Positions 52,393 through 61,829 of a DNA stretch of 64,000 nt are shown piece after piece. Location: the NCBI RefSeq assembly GCF_001303895.1, contig NZ_LJSD01000075.1, positions 7,501 through 71,500 of the forward strand. The letters are read 5' to 3'. The first letter of the stretch is position 1; every line of letters begins with the position of its first letter. Source of the DNA: Mesorhizobium sp. 1M-11 (GTDB lineage: Bacteria > Pseudomonadota > Alphaproteobacteria > Rhizobiales > Rhizobiaceae). The notes beneath the pieces are model-generated. The model was given only the letters and a program-made list of their open reading frames with translations, was not told the DNA's origin and did not search any database. Position numbers and translations under genes: made by a program.

Positions 52393-53172
52393 ATGTTCAT
52401 TCCGCTTTACGATTCTAACCATCTGCGCCGCATCCGCTACGCCTACGTCAACATCGGGTTGATCCTTTTCAACGTCGCGATCTATCTGGTCACGCGCGTC
52501 GGCGGTGACGACTACGCCGCAGGTGCCACACTCAGCTATGGTTTCATCCCCTCCGTCGTCCACGACATTGCGGAACTGTCGCCGCAATTCATCGTCATTC
52601 CCGAACAGCTGAGTTACCTCACCTATTCCTTCCTCCATGCCGATATCTTCCATCTCGGCGGCAACATGCTGTTCCTATGGGTGTTCGGCGACAACGTCGA
52701 GGATGCGCTCGGTCACGTCCGCTATCTGATCTTCTATCTCGCCAGTGCCGCCGGCGGCGCCTTTTTCCACGGCTGGGTGGCTCCTGGCTCCGAGCAGCCG
52801 CTGATCGGTGCATCAGGGGCCATAGCTGGCGTGGTGGCCGCCTATCTGATCCTCTACCCGCGCGTGAAGGTGTGGGTGCTGGCCTTTGCCCGCATTCCGC
52901 TCAGACTGCCGGCCTATATCGTCCTGATCCTGTGGGTGCTCTTGCAGTTCGTCATGTTCGCGATGGGCGGCGAGGAGCAGATATCCTGGGCTTGCCATAT
53001 CGGCGGCATCGTGACCGGCGCCCTCCTCGTCCTGGTGCTGCGCAGCCGCGGCGTCCCCCTGTTGGAAAACGAGGAAGAAACAGTTCCGGCAGTGGTGCCC
53101 GCCGAAACGGCGCCGCCGCCCGTCCCTGCCCCTGCGGAAGAGAAGCCGGCATCACGCTGGGGCCGGCAATAG
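52393..53172 (+). CDS. rhomboid family intramembrane serine protease
   Basis: A 259-residue rhomboid with six helices. The catalytic dyad is Ser141 (IGASGAIAG) and His202 (CHIGGIVTG), with the oxyanion residues His87 and Asn91 (FHLGGN). It cuts transmembrane segments inside the membrane. The C-terminal 40 residues are an acidic, Pro/Glu-rich cytosolic tail. 36 bp after the adenosyltransferase gene. Confidence 0.92.
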   Translation: MFIPLYDSNHLRRIRYAYVNIGLILFNVAIYLVTRVGGDDYAAGATLSYGFIPSVVHDIAELSPQFIVIPEQLSYLTYSFLHADIFHLGGNMLFLWVFGDNVEDALGHVRYLIFYLASAAGGAFFHGWVAPGSEQPLIGASGAIAGVVAAYLILYPRVKVWVLAFARIPLRLPAYIVLILWVLLQFVMFAMGGEEQISWACHIGGIVTGALLVLVLRSRGVPLLENEEETVPAVVPAETAPPPVPAPAEEKPASRWGRQ

Positions 53173-53395
53173 CTGCAGCTTTCAACCGATTTGGACCTTT
53201 TGCCGATATTGACGCGGATGGCGCCCGCAACTACGGTCCGCGCGCCTGCGGCAGCCCTGTCAGCCACCGTCCAGGCGGCCGAAGCTTGGCGGGCGAATTT
53301 GAGAAATTGCGTCCGAAATGTCGGCATTCGACAACCCTGAGCGGGCCGGTACTGTTATAGCGCCCCCCGAATGCATCTTGAGAGGTGAGAGACAG

Positions 53396-54145
53396 ATGAA
53401 AGTCCTGGTGCCCGTTAAGCGGGTTGTCGATGCGAATGTTAAGGTTCGCGTGAAAGCGGACGGCTCGGGCGTGGAACTCGCCAATGTGAAGATGGCGATG
53501 AACCCGTTTGACGAGATCGCGGTCGAAGAGGCGATCCGGCTGAAGGAAGCGGGCAAGGTCGAGGAGATCGTCGTGGTCTCGATCGGGCCGGCGCAGGCGC
53601 AGGAAACGCTCCGCACCGCTCTCGCCATGGGCGCCGACCGCGCCATCCTGGTCAAGGCCGACGAAGCCGTCGAGCCGCTGGGCGTCGCCAAGGTGCTGAA
53701 GGGCGTGGTCGACGCCGAACAGCCCGGCCTCGTCATTCTCGGCAAGCAGGCCATCGACGACGATTCCAACCAGACCGGCCAGATGCTGGCAGCGCTCCTG
53801 GGCTGGTCGCAGGGCACTTTCGCCTCGAAAGTGGAACTGGCCGGCGACAAGGCAAAGATCACCCGCGAAGTCGACGGCGGTCTGCAGACGGTCGAACTCA
53901 AGATGCCGACCATCGTGACGGCGGACCTGCGTCTGAACCAGCCGCGCTACGCCTCGCTGCCCAACATCATGAAGGCCAAGAAGAAGCCGCTCGACGAAAA
54001 GACCGCGGCTGATTTCGGCGCCGACATCAAGCCGCGCCTCAAGGTCGTCAAGACCGAGGAACCGGGCGGCCGCAAGGCGGGCGTCAAGGTCAAGACGGTG
54101 GCCGAGCTGGTCGACAAGCTCAAGAACGAAGCCGGCGTGCTTTAA
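53396..54145 (+). CDS. etfB: electron transfer flavoprotein subunit beta
   Basis: A 249-residue ETF beta chain (MKVLVPVKRVVDANVKVRVK; DEIAVEEAIRLKEAGKVEEI; TVELKMPTIVTADLRLNQPRYASLPNIMKAKKKP). It binds AMP and pairs with EtfA to carry electrons from acyl-CoA and other dehydrogenases to ETF-ubiquinone oxidoreductase. AGAGGTGAGAG lies before the ATG at 53396; the frame from 53318 is not conserved. etfA follows 17 bp on. Confidence 0.96.
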   Translation: MKVLVPVKRVVDANVKVRVKADGSGVELANVKMAMNPFDEIAVEEAIRLKEAGKVEEIVVVSIGPAQAQETLRTALAMGADRAILVKADEAVEPLGVAKVLKGVVDAEQPGLVILGKQAIDDDSNQTGQMLAALLGWSQGTFASKVELAGDKAKITREVDGGLQTVELKMPTIVTADLRLNQPRYASLPNIMKAKKKPLDEKTAADFGADIKPRLKVVKTEEPGGRKAGVKVKTVAELVDKLKNEAGVL

Positions 54146-54162
54146 GCGAAGGGATCAACACC

Positions 54163-55092
54163 ATGGCAATCCTCCTCATCGCCGAACACGACAACGCCTC
54201 GCTGTCCGACCAGACCGCCAAGGCCCTGTCGGCGGCCCTCAAGATCGGCTCCGACGTCGACGTGCTGGTTGCCGGCAAGGGCGCCAAGGCAGCCGCCGAT
54301 GCCGCCGCCAAGCTGAAGGGCGTGCGCAAGGTGCTTCTGGCAGAAGCCGACGAACTGGCCGAGCGTCTCGCCGAGCCGACCGCTGCCCTGGTCGTCTCGC
54401 TGGCCGGCAACTACGACACCATCGTCGCCGCGGCCACTTCGACCGGCAAGAACGTCTCGCCGCGCGTGGCAGCCCTGCTCGACACGGCCCAGGTCTCGGA
54501 GATCATCGAGGTGGTGTCGGCCGACACCTTCAAGCGTCCGATCTATGCCGGCAACGCCATCCAGACGGTGCAGGCGAGCGACGCCAAGAAGGTGATCACC
54601 GTGCGCACCGCCTCCTTCCAGGCAGCCCCGGAAGGTGGCTCGGCCTCGGTCGAGACGGTCTCGGCTGCAGCCAACCCCGGCCTTTCGACCTTCGTCGAGA
54701 ACAAGCTGTCGGAAAGCGATCGTCCGGAATTGACGTCGGCCAAGATCATCATCTCGGGCGGCCGCGCACTGGGCTCGGCGGAGAAGTTCCAGGAAGTGAT
54801 CCTTCCCGTGGCCGACAAGCTGGGTGCCGCGGTCGGTGCAAGCCGCGCGGCGGTCGATGCCGGCTATGCCCCCAACGACTGGCAGGTCGGCCAGACCGGC
54901 AAGGTGGTGGCACCCGACCTCTACATCGCCTGCGGCATCTCCGGTGCCATCCAGCATCTGGCCGGCATGAAGGACTCCAAGGTCATCGTCGCCATCAACA
55001 AGGACGAGGAAGCGCCGATCTTCCAGGTCGCCGACTACGGCATCGTCGGGGATCTCTTCCAGGTCCTCCCGGAACTCCAAAAGGCGCTTTGA
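54163..55092 (+). CDS. etfA: electron transfer flavoprotein subunit alpha
   Basis: A 309-residue ETF alpha chain. The C-terminal FAD domain is typical (GRALGSAEKF; GASRAAVDAGY; QVGQTGKVVAPDLYIACGIS GAIQHLAG; NKDEEAPIFQVADYGIVGD). It forms the heterodimer with EtfB from the same operon. A strong hairpin follows the stop codon. Confidence 0.96.
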   Translation: MAILLIAEHDNASLSDQTAKALSAALKIGSDVDVLVAGKGAKAAADAAAKLKGVRKVLLAEADELAERLAEPTAALVVSLAGNYDTIVAAATSTGKNVSPRVAALLDTAQVSEIIEVVSADTFKRPIYAGNAIQTVQASDAKKVITVRTASFQAAPEGGSASVETVSAAANPGLSTFVENKLSESDRPELTSAKIIISGGRALGSAEKFQEVILPVADKLGAAVGASRAAVDAGYAPNDWQVGQTGKVVAPDLYIACGISGAIQHLAGMKDSKVIVAINKDEEAPIFQVADYGIVGDLFQVLPELQKAL

Positions 55093-55120
55093 CGCTCTTT
55101 CAGGATCGGTATTAAATGTG

Positions 55121-55153
55121 ATGGCCGGGGTAGACGAAACCTACCCCGGCCAT
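55121..55153 (+). terminator. hairpin after etfA
   Basis: ATGGCCGGGGTAG pairs perfectly (13 bp) with CTACCCCGGCCAT around ACGAAAC, followed by TTAGTTT. It separates etfBA from the 3-hydroxybutyryl-CoA dehydrogenase gene. The T run is short, so read-through is possible. Confidence 0.7.
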
Positions 55154-55203
55154 TTAGTTTGCATTGCACAAAATCAAGAAGAAGCATTGGCGGGATAAAA
55201 AGA

Positions 55204-56085
55204 ATGACCGGCAAGATCGAAACGATTGGCATCATCGGCGCAGGCCAGATGGGCGGCGGCATCGCCCATGTCTCGGCATTGGCTGGCTACAACGTCTTGC
55301 TTTACGATGTCTCCGTTGACCGCATCGAAAAGGGCATTGCCACAATCAGCGGCAACCTGGCCCGCCAGGTCGCCTCCGGCAAGCTGGACGAGAAAGAGCG
55401 CAAGGATGCCGTTTCCCGCATCGGCTCCGCAGCAGCCATGGCGGATCTTGCCGCCGCAGACCTCGTTATCGAGGCTGCCACGGAAGATGAGACGGTCAAG
55501 CGCAAGATCTACGCGCAGCTCTGCCCGCAACTCAACCCGACGGCCGTGCTTGCCACCAACACGTCCTCGATCTCGATCACCCGTCTTGCCGCCCAGACTG
55601 ATCGGCCGGAGCGGTTCATCGGCATTCATTTCATGAATCCTGTGCCGGTCATGAAACTGGTCGAACTGGTGCGCGGTATCGCCACCGAGGATCAGACCTT
55701 CGAGCTGGCCAAGGCCTATGTGAAGCAGCTCGACAAGACGATCACCGTCTCCGAGGATTTCCCTGCCTTCATCGTCAATCGCATCCTGTTGCCGATGATC
55801 AACGAGGCCATCTATACGCTCTATGAAGGCGTCGGCACGGTCGAAGCCATCGATACAGCCATGAAGCTTGGCGCCAACCATCCGATGGGACCGCTGCAGC
55901 TTGCCGATTTCATCGGTCTCGACACCTGTCTTTCGATCATGCAGGTGCTGCATGAAGGCCTGTCGGACTCCAAATACCGCCCCTGCCCGCTGTTGGTGAA
56001 ATATGTCGAGGCCGGCTGGCTCGGTCGCAAGTCCGGTCGCGGCTTCTACGACTATCGCGGCGAACATCCCGTGCCGACGCGCTGA
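55204..56085 (+). CDS. 3-hydroxybutyryl-CoA dehydrogenase
   Basis: A 293-residue NAD-dependent 3-hydroxyacyl-CoA dehydrogenase. The Rossmann motif is IGIIGAGQMGGGIAHV; the catalytic His is in FIGIHFMNPVPVMKLVELV with the following Glu; the C-terminal domain includes GPLQLADFIGLDTCL. It oxidises 3-hydroxybutyryl-CoA in butyrate/PHB or fatty acid metabolism. The ATG at 55204 starts the conserved region. Location after etfBA fits a shared role in acyl-CoA oxidation. Confidence 0.94.
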   Translation: MTGKIETIGIIGAGQMGGGIAHVSALAGYNVLLYDVSVDRIEKGIATISGNLARQVASGKLDEKERKDAVSRIGSAAAMADLAAADLVIEAATEDETVKRKIYAQLCPQLNPTAVLATNTSSISITRLAAQTDRPERFIGIHFMNPVPVMKLVELVRGIATEDQTFELAKAYVKQLDKTITVSEDFPAFIVNRILLPMINEAIYTLYEGVGTVEAIDTAMKLGANHPMGPLQLADFIGLDTCLSIMQVLHEGLSDSKYRPCPLLVKYVEAGWLGRKSGRGFYDYRGEHPVPTR

Positions 56086-56110
56086 CGCGGACGAGCGGAA
56101 CTTCTGAATT

Positions 56111-58366
56111 TCAGGTCCCCGTCGCTACCCGCGTCATCGGTGTCGCGACACCGGGGGCGGTACCGGGTAAGGCCACGAAAGCGCAATTGCGGCCAGCCGC
56201 CTTGGCCGCGTAGCAGGCCGCGTCGGCTCTCGCGATGATCTCGTTCACCTCTCCGGAGTCGGCGGCGATCGACGTGAGGCCAATGCTTGAAGAGACGTGA
56301 TGCGTCTGCCCGTCCCAGGTGAATTCCAGCGCGCTTACCGCATCCAGGATCGCCAGTACCGCCCTCTCGCCGTCGGCAAGCGAAGGCGACATCAAAACCA
56401 CCGAAAACTCGTCACCGCCAAACCTGGCCACGATGTCCGACGGCGTAAGCACCGCCTTGATCGTCGAAGCCACCTGGCGCAACAACGCGTCGCCGGCGGC
56501 ATGACCGCTGGTGTCGTTGACCGGCTTGAAATGATCGAGATCGATAAACATCAGCTGGTAGCGTGATGCGTCCTGTCTGGCCTTGTCGAGCAGATCCTCC
56601 ACCGTTCGTATGAAGGCGGGACGGTTGGCCAGGCCGGTCAAGGCGTCGTGGGTCGCGGCATAGGCGAGTTGTCGCTGCAGTGTCCGCGCATCGGTGAAAT
56701 CCTGGAAGACGATGACCGAGCCGCTGAATTCGTTCTGTTCGTTCAGGATCGGCGACACCACCTGGCGGATGCTGAATCGCGTGCCATCGTTCCGCGCCAG
56801 AACCGCGCGGCTGTTCTGTTCCGTCCGATCGAGCCTGTTGTCGGCCAGATGCGGTTCGTCGAGCCGCCGCCCGGTTTCCTCGTCAACGGCGCGGTAGACG
56901 AAACCGAGTGGCTTGCCCAGAGACGCGATGCTGGTCGCTCCAGTCAGCTTTTCCGCCACGGGGTTCATGAACGTGACGCGGTTTTCAGCGTCGGTGCCGA
57001 TAACGGCATCGCCGATCGACTGAAGCATCACACGCAACCGCTCCTTCTCGTCGGCAAGAAGCGCTGCCGAAACCATCAACCGCTCCTCGGCCTCCTTCCG
57101 CTTCGTGATGTCGGTCATCGATCCGATCGCTCGCGCCACACGCCCATCAGGCTCGCGTTCGATCGCCTTGCCGTGATCCGCCATCCAGATCCAGCGCCCG
57201 CTTTTATGACGCATGCGGAACTCGAGTTCGTATTCGAGTGTGCGCCCTTCCATGTGATCGTGATCGGCGGCAACCATACGCGCGACATCGTCGGGGTGCG
57301 CGAGTTCAAGCCACAGGTCCGGATCGTTGCCCAGTTCGTGATCCTCGTAGCCGAGCATGTGCTTCCATGTTGCCGAATAGTGAACGGTGTTGTTGCGCAT
57401 GTCGGCGTCCCAGACGCCTTGCCCGGCGCTGGCCAGTGCAAAGTTCCAGCGTGTCTCGGCATCGGCCAGACGCGCATGGTCCTCGCTGATCTGCTTGATG
57501 AACAAGCCAACCAGGAACGGCGTGGAGACGATGATGGCGACCGAAACCTGAAAGCCGTCGCTCAACATCTCGGTCCCGCCATTGAGGCCCGGCATGAAAC
57601 CACCCATGGCGGCAGCGACGCAAACGGCTCCGACAAATGCGCAAACGAGCGCCAATTCGAGATGGGCCAGCCGTGGCGCGATCACCATGAGGGGCAGCAT
57701 CGCCAACGCAAACGGAAAGCGGCTTTGGCTGAGCGCCAGATAGGCAAGACCAACGCAGATCACCGTCACCAGCGCGAAACGAAAGAGCGCCTTGGGCTTC
57801 AGCAGAGCTGAGACCTCGGACCGTGTCGCATACGTCAAGAATGGCAAAAGCAGCGCGTATCCCAGGGCATTGCCGGACAGAAAAGTCCAGGCCGTCTGGA
57901 CGATCGGCCAGCCGTAGAGCGCGTAGGTGGCGCCAGCAAAGACAAAGCCGGCAATTGCGTCAGCAACGACTGCGGTGAGGAAAAGAATGAGAGAAAACGT
58001 GCGAGCCGACGGCATCGTCTTCACCGGCACTCCGCCGGCGAAACGATCGACGAGCCAGAGCGACAATGCGACGTAGCCCACATTGATGATTACGAACAGA
58101 ACGCCCATTTGCCAGGACGAGCCAAAGGCAAGATTGGACGCCAATGTGGCGAGTGCAATGGCGGTGTAGTCGATCCAGCCTGCTGCATGCCGACGCCTTG
58201 CCAGCATCACAAAGGCAACCGCGGAAGCCAGCCAGAGTGCGGCAACGCCGTCGCCGACCCGCGACAGCTGGATCGAAGCCACTGCCGCTAACCAGAACCC
58301 CAAGCCCAGCGCAATCGCCGAAAGATACTTGCCCGGACCACGTCCCTCGTAGTGGTGAAACGTCAC
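56111..58366 (-). CDS. diguanylate cyclase with MASE1, two PAS and GGDEF domains
   Basis: A 751-residue membrane sensor. It has an eight-helix MASE1 domain (about 15-295), a PAS domain with PAC (about 310-435; WKHMLGYEDHELG), a second PAS (about 450-575; AVIGTDAENRVTFMNPVAEKLTG) and a GGDEF domain with intact RFGGDEFSVV. It should make cyclic di-GMP in response to an unknown signal. The inhibitory-site position reads TPSD rather than RxxD, so feedback inhibition there is probably lost. No EAL domain follows. Confidence 0.92.
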   Translation of the reverse strand: MTFHHYEGRGPGKYLSAIALGLGFWLAAVASIQLSRVGDGVAALWLASAVAFVMLARRRHAAGWIDYTAIALATLASNLAFGSSWQMGVLFVIINVGYVALSLWLVDRFAGGVPVKTMPSARTFSLILFLTAVVADAIAGFVFAGATYALYGWPIVQTAWTFLSGNALGYALLLPFLTYATRSEVSALLKPKALFRFALVTVICVGLAYLALSQSRFPFALAMLPLMVIAPRLAHLELALVCAFVGAVCVAAAMGGFMPGLNGGTEMLSDGFQVSVAIIVSTPFLVGLFIKQISEDHARLADAETRWNFALASAGQGVWDADMRNNTVHYSATWKHMLGYEDHELGNDPDLWLELAHPDDVARMVAADHDHMEGRTLEYELEFRMRHKSGRWIWMADHGKAIEREPDGRVARAIGSMTDITKRKEAEERLMVSAALLADEKERLRVMLQSIGDAVIGTDAENRVTFMNPVAEKLTGATSIASLGKPLGFVYRAVDEETGRRLDEPHLADNRLDRTEQNSRAVLARNDGTRFSIRQVVSPILNEQNEFSGSVIVFQDFTDARTLQRQLAYAATHDALTGLANRPAFIRTVEDLLDKARQDASRYQLMFIDLDHFKPVNDTSGHAAGDALLRQVASTIKAVLTPSDIVARFGGDEFSVVLMSPSLADGERAVLAILDAVSALEFTWDGQTHHVSSSIGLTSIAADSGEVNEIIARADAACYAAKAAGRNCAFVALPGTAPGVATPMTRVATGT

Positions 58367-58524
58367 AGCGTTATCTACCTAGCTAGGCGCATCCCTTCAC
58401 CATCACTATGAAGTAACTCATTTAAGCAATGATTGCATAGAGGGCGCGTCCACCATTTAGAGCTGTGACCGGGTAAACGCGCGAAAATCTGTATCTATAA
58501 GATTTTACTGTTTTATCTCCGGGT

Positions 58525-59163
58525 TTACCAGCGCAGGAAAAAGCGTCCCGCCAACGCTCCGATCCCACCCAGCGCAGCGATGGCCAGACCATACCAGGTC
58601 GCGACGAACAGCGGGGAATCGTCCGTGCAATGCGCCGCATAGAAGGTGGCAGCCAGACCGCCGGCCAACAGTCCCGCGACCGCCCCCGACAGCGCCGGCC
58701 TCGTTGGCGCGGCATGCTTCAGTGCCACAAGGAGAGCCACAAGAGGGACAAGACCGACCGATGGGATGAATGCCAGGCAAACCATCATATTGTTGCCGAT
58801 GAGACGTCTGCCCCAGTCACTCGACGGCATCACGATCAACTCAAGCACGATCGCCACTGCCATGAGGAGCGGCGCGGCAAGGAGCCAGCGGCCATATCTG
58901 CCTGCAGGCGCGCCCGGCATTGCCAGCATCCGCAGCACCATGAAAGCGGTGATTGCCAGGGTGGCCGTGAAGACGAATTTGAACAGGAAGCGGATCGTCT
59001 GCGCCGCCTGCATGAAATCAGGACGCATGCCGATGGTCATGAAAAACACCGCGGCAGCAGCGATCACCGCAAGCATCACCGCCATGAGCCACATCCGGCC
59101 CTGCGGCAGGGTCGTCGTTTTGGCATCGGCGCCCAGTATCTTGATCAGTTCATCCGTCTTCAT
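58525..59163 (-). CDS. NrsF-type anti-sigma factor (DUF1109)
   Basis: A 212-residue membrane protein with six helices (for example MWLMAVMLAVIAAAAVFFMTI and LLAAPLLMAVAIVLELIVMP) and a short cytosolic N terminus, the NrsF/DUF1109 layout. In Caulobacter NrsF holds the ECF factor SigF at the membrane until heavy-metal or redox stress. Several cysteines are present (MMVCLAFIP; AAHCTDDS). It lies 1 bp after the sigma gene. Confidence 0.9.
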   Translation of the reverse strand: MKTDELIKILGADAKTTTLPQGRMWLMAVMLAVIAAAAVFFMTIGMRPDFMQAAQTIRFLFKFVFTATLAITAFMVLRMLAMPGAPAGRYGRWLLAAPLLMAVAIVLELIVMPSSDWGRRLIGNNMMVCLAFIPSVGLVPLVALLVALKHAAPTRPALSGAVAGLLAGGLAATFYAAHCTDDSPLFVATWYGLAIAALGGIGALAGRFFLRW

Positions 59164-59164
59164 C

Positions 59165-59692
59165 TCAGCCTCGCCCGAAACGCTTGGCGATGGCCGCCAG
59201 CCCGCGATGCAACGCCACCCGCACCGCGGTCTCGTTCATGCCGAGCTTTCGCGCCGTCTCTCCGATTGAGTTGCCGTCGACGGAAATCGACGAAACCACT
59301 GAACGCTGACCCGGCGGAAGACCATCGAGCGCACGACCTATGTCGCGCTCGCTGACCGTTTCCTGTTCCGGTTCGGCCAGGGTTTCGGCAAAATCGTCCA
59401 CGGCCACTTCGATGCGCCGGCCACGTCGCCGAAAAGCGTCGATCAGCTTGAAGCGGGCAATGGCGTAGATCCACGGCAGGATCGGCGCATCCTGACGCCA
59501 GGTATGCCGCTTGAGATGAATGGCCAGCAAAGTCTCCTGCACGACATCCTCGGGATCGACACCGCCTTGCACGATCTTGCGCCGCGCAAAGCCGCGAACG
59601 ATCGCTGCGGTTCCGCGCAGGAATTCGGCATAGGCTTTCTCATCGCCTGCGGTGGCAGCCCGCATCAATCGGGCAAGCTCGGCTTCATTCAT
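59165..59692 (-). CDS. ECF sigma factor, SigF-like
   Basis: A 175-residue ECF sigma factor. Region 2 is GVDPEDVVQETLLAIHLKRHTW with ILPWIYAIARFKLIDAFRRR, and region 4 is LPPGQRSVVSSISVDGNSI followed by LGMNETAVRVALHRGL. Together with the NrsF gene it matches the SigF group. Starts at GTG 59707 or 59701 are possible, but the promoter at 59721-59746 would leave almost no leader, so I favour ATG 59692. Confidence 0.9.
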   Translation of the reverse strand: MNEAELARLMRAATAGDEKAYAEFLRGTAAIVRGFARRKIVQGGVDPEDVVQETLLAIHLKRHTWRQDAPILPWIYAIARFKLIDAFRRRGRRIEVAVDDFAETLAEPEQETVSERDIGRALDGLPPGQRSVVSSISVDGNSIGETARKLGMNETAVRVALHRGLAAIAKRFGRG

Positions 59693-59720
59693 GCCCGCCA
59701 CAGGCACTGCTCCCAGATTG

Positions 59721-59746
59721 TTCGCATCGACACGGCGATTTGTTAC
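59721..59746 (-). promoter_or_regulatory. SigF-type autoregulatory promoter
   Basis: On the minus strand GTAACA (59746-59741) and CGAA (59724-59721) are separated by exactly 16 bp. This matches the SigF promoter pattern reported for Caulobacter (GTAACC, N16, CGAA) as I recall it. It ends 14-30 bp before the possible sigma start codons. Confidence 0.6.
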
Positions 59747-59800
59747 GCGCTGGAGATCTCAAATCCACGTCAAAATTCGTTGAATCGGCGGTCGAGGAAC

Positions 59801-60100
59801 TCAGCTGGCCAGAACGTCGGCCCATTCGGCGTGTCGTCGGAACTGTGCTGCGGCAAACGGGCAGAGCGGGATGATTTTCTTTTGTGATGCGCGGGCATCC
59901 TCAACCGCTCGCGTCACCAGCCTCAAACCAGCACCTTGTCCGCGAAAAGCGTCCGGAACCTCGGTGTGATCGATGATGATCCTGTGCTCGCCGACTTTGG
60001 TGAATGTCATCTCGGCCTCGGCGCCACCGGAGCCGCGCAGCACATAGCGGCCCTTGGAGCCGTGGTCTTCGAGTTCGACCTCGGGCAGTTGGTCGGTCAT
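59801..60100 (-). CDS. small GNAT-like N-acetyltransferase (COG2388 type)
   Basis: A 99-residue protein of the short GNAT family related to YidJ and human NATD1 (EMTFTKVGEHRIIIDHTEVP; DAFRGQGAGLRLVTRAVEDA is the acetyl-CoA loop; IIPLCPFAAAQFRRHAEW is the C-terminal signature). The substrate is unknown. Its ATG is 2 bp after the hydrolase stop codon, so it ends a dioxygenase-hydrolase-GNAT operon. Confidence 0.9.
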   Translation of the reverse strand: MTDQLPEVELEDHGSKGRYVLRGSGGAEAEMTFTKVGEHRIIIDHTEVPDAFRGQGAGLRLVTRAVEDARASQKKIIPLCPFAAAQFRRHAEWADVLAS

Positions 60101-60102
60101 GG

Positions 60103-60726
60103 CTAGGCTCCCTTCGCTGGTTCGGCGGACAAGAGCCGCCTCGCCGCTTCGATTTCATTCGGCCGCACCTCATGGCCGCCTTCGTGCCATTCCACTGTGA
60201 CATCGGCACCTGCGGCACGCAAATAGGCATCAAGCCGGTTGGTCAGATGGGGCGGACAGATAGGGTCACGCCGGCCGGCGGTGATCAACAGACGACGTTT
60301 CGCGAGACTGCCCGCAACCTGCGGTTCGAAGGGGATCAGGGGATGCATCAGCACCGCGGCATCAAACAGCGCCGGGTCGGCAAAGACCACGGAAGCGAGC
60401 ATATTGGCGCCGTTGGAATAGCCCAGTCCCAGTACCGCCGAGGGTTTCAAGGCGCGGATTTGCGCCTGGACGAATTCCGTCATCTTTGCTGTCGCTCGGG
60501 CCAGATCGTCCATATCGTAAACGCCTTCGCCGGTGCGGCGAAAGAAGCGCGCGGCGCCGAACTCGGATACGTCGCCGCGCGGCGAAACAATTGTTGCGTC
60601 AGGCAAAAGTTCGCGTCCGAGGCCCAGAAACTGCTGCTCGTCGCCTCCAGTACCGTGGAAAACGAACAGGGCCGGGCCGCCGGGCGCGCCTGCCAGAATT
60701 TTGTGGATGTAGGAATTCTCCGGCAT
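60103..60726 (-). CDS. alpha/beta hydrolase (phospholipase/carboxylesterase, MhqD-like)
   Basis: A 207-residue alpha/beta hydrolase of the carboxylesterase type that includes B. subtilis MhqD. The nucleophile is Ser in LGYSNGAN, the acid Asp in GRRDPICP, and the base His in EGGHEV. AGGAGGGCG precedes the ATG at 60726. It lies 59 bp downstream of a ring-cleaving dioxygenase gene, the same pairing seen in the quinone-responsive mhq genes of Firmicutes. Confidence 0.88.
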   Translation of the reverse strand: MPENSYIHKILAGAPGGPALFVFHGTGGDEQQFLGLGRELLPDATIVSPRGDVSEFGAARFFRRTGEGVYDMDDLARATAKMTEFVQAQIRALKPSAVLGLGYSNGANMLASVVFADPALFDAAVLMHPLIPFEPQVAGSLAKRRLLITAGRRDPICPPHLTNRLDAYLRAAGADVTVEWHEGGHEVRPNEIEAARRLLSAEPAKGA

Positions 60727-60785
60727 TACGCCCTCCTTTTCCAGACAGCACTCGCCGCAGTTGGCGGCAAGTGCCCGGATTTCGT

Positions 60786-61718
60786 TCAACCTTCCAGCGG
60801 CTGCAGGTGCTTCTCGAGATAAGGCCGCAGGTGCTGATGCTGCGCGGGCAGCTTCAATGCTTCGCCAAGATGGGCGGTATCCTCGTCCCGGTTGAAACCG
60901 GGCTCATTGGTCGAGACCTCGAACAGCACACCGCCTGGCGTGCGGAAGTAGATCGCCCAGAAATAGTCACGGTCGATCACCGGCGTCACCTGATAACCCG
61001 TGTCGACCAGCGCCTTGCGCACCTCGAGCTGTTTGGCGCGGTCTTCCACCGCGAAGGCAACGTGATGCACGGAGCCGGCGCCAAGTCCGGCGAAGGCAGC
61101 AGTGGGCAGGGTTTCGATATCGATGACCTCGGCACCGTTACCGTCCTTCAGCGCCATTCGAAGCATGCTGCCGGAACGGTCGACTTCTTCATAGCCCATG
61201 AATTTCAGCAATTCCTCGGTAGCGCCGCCGTCCTTCAGGCGCAGCGACACGGAGTGGAAGCCACGGATCGCTTCATCGCCTGGAACACCACCCTTCAACC
61301 ACGGAGCGCGAATGTCGTTTTTATCCTCGACCAAAGCAAAGCCATCGCCGTCCGGTCCGGAAAATTTCAACCGCTTTTGGCCAAATCGTTCCTCTGGCGC
61401 GGCAAGGGTGATGCCTTGTTCCGCGAAGCGCTGTTGCCAGTAAGGCAGAGTGCCTTCAGGAACAGAGAAGACAGTGGTGCCGACTTCGCCAACCCCCTGC
61501 CGGGCCGCGCCGATGTTCGGAAACGGGAAATAGGTCATTACCGAACCCGGCGTACCGAACTCGTCGGCATAATAGAGATGGTAGACGTCCGGCGCATCGA
61601 AATTGACGGTCTGCTTGACCCTGCGCAGGCCAAGCTTGTGCGTGAAGAAGTCGTTGTTCTGGCGTGCATCCGCAGCCATCGAAGTGACGTGATGCAAGCC
61701 TTTGATCTGGGTGAGCAT
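60786..61718 (-). CDS. ring-cleaving dioxygenase-like VOC protein (MhqO-like)
   Basis: A 310-residue two-module VOC protein annotated in relatives as ring-cleaving dioxygenase or MhqO (KGLHHVTSMAADARQNNDFF; DFYHLY-like DVYHLYYADEFGTPGSVMTY; GSVHHVAFAVEDRAKQLEVR; TPGGVLFEVSTNEPGF). Metal ligands would be His in GLHHV and HHVAF and the late Glu. It probably opens hydroquinone or catechol adducts. GGAGAGAAAGGG precedes the ATG at 61718; the frame to 61856 is not conserved. Confidence 0.87.
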   Translation of the reverse strand: MLTQIKGLHHVTSMAADARQNNDFFTHKLGLRRVKQTVNFDAPDVYHLYYADEFGTPGSVMTYFPFPNIGAARQGVGEVGTTVFSVPEGTLPYWQQRFAEQGITLAAPEERFGQKRLKFSGPDGDGFALVEDKNDIRAPWLKGGVPGDEAIRGFHSVSLRLKDGGATEELLKFMGYEEVDRSGSMLRMALKDGNGAEVIDIETLPTAAFAGLGAGSVHHVAFAVEDRAKQLEVRKALVDTGYQVTPVIDRDYFWAIYFRTPGGVLFEVSTNEPGFNRDEDTAHLGEALKLPAQHQHLRPYLEKHLQPLEG

Positions 61719-61829
61719 GATTTTTGCCCTTTCTCTCCGGCGCGGCCCCTCGGCCGCTGTCAACGCCAATATGAGCGTGCAGCCGGTTCCGGCAAAGACA
61801 CCGAAGACAGAATGGACTGTGCTGTGATT

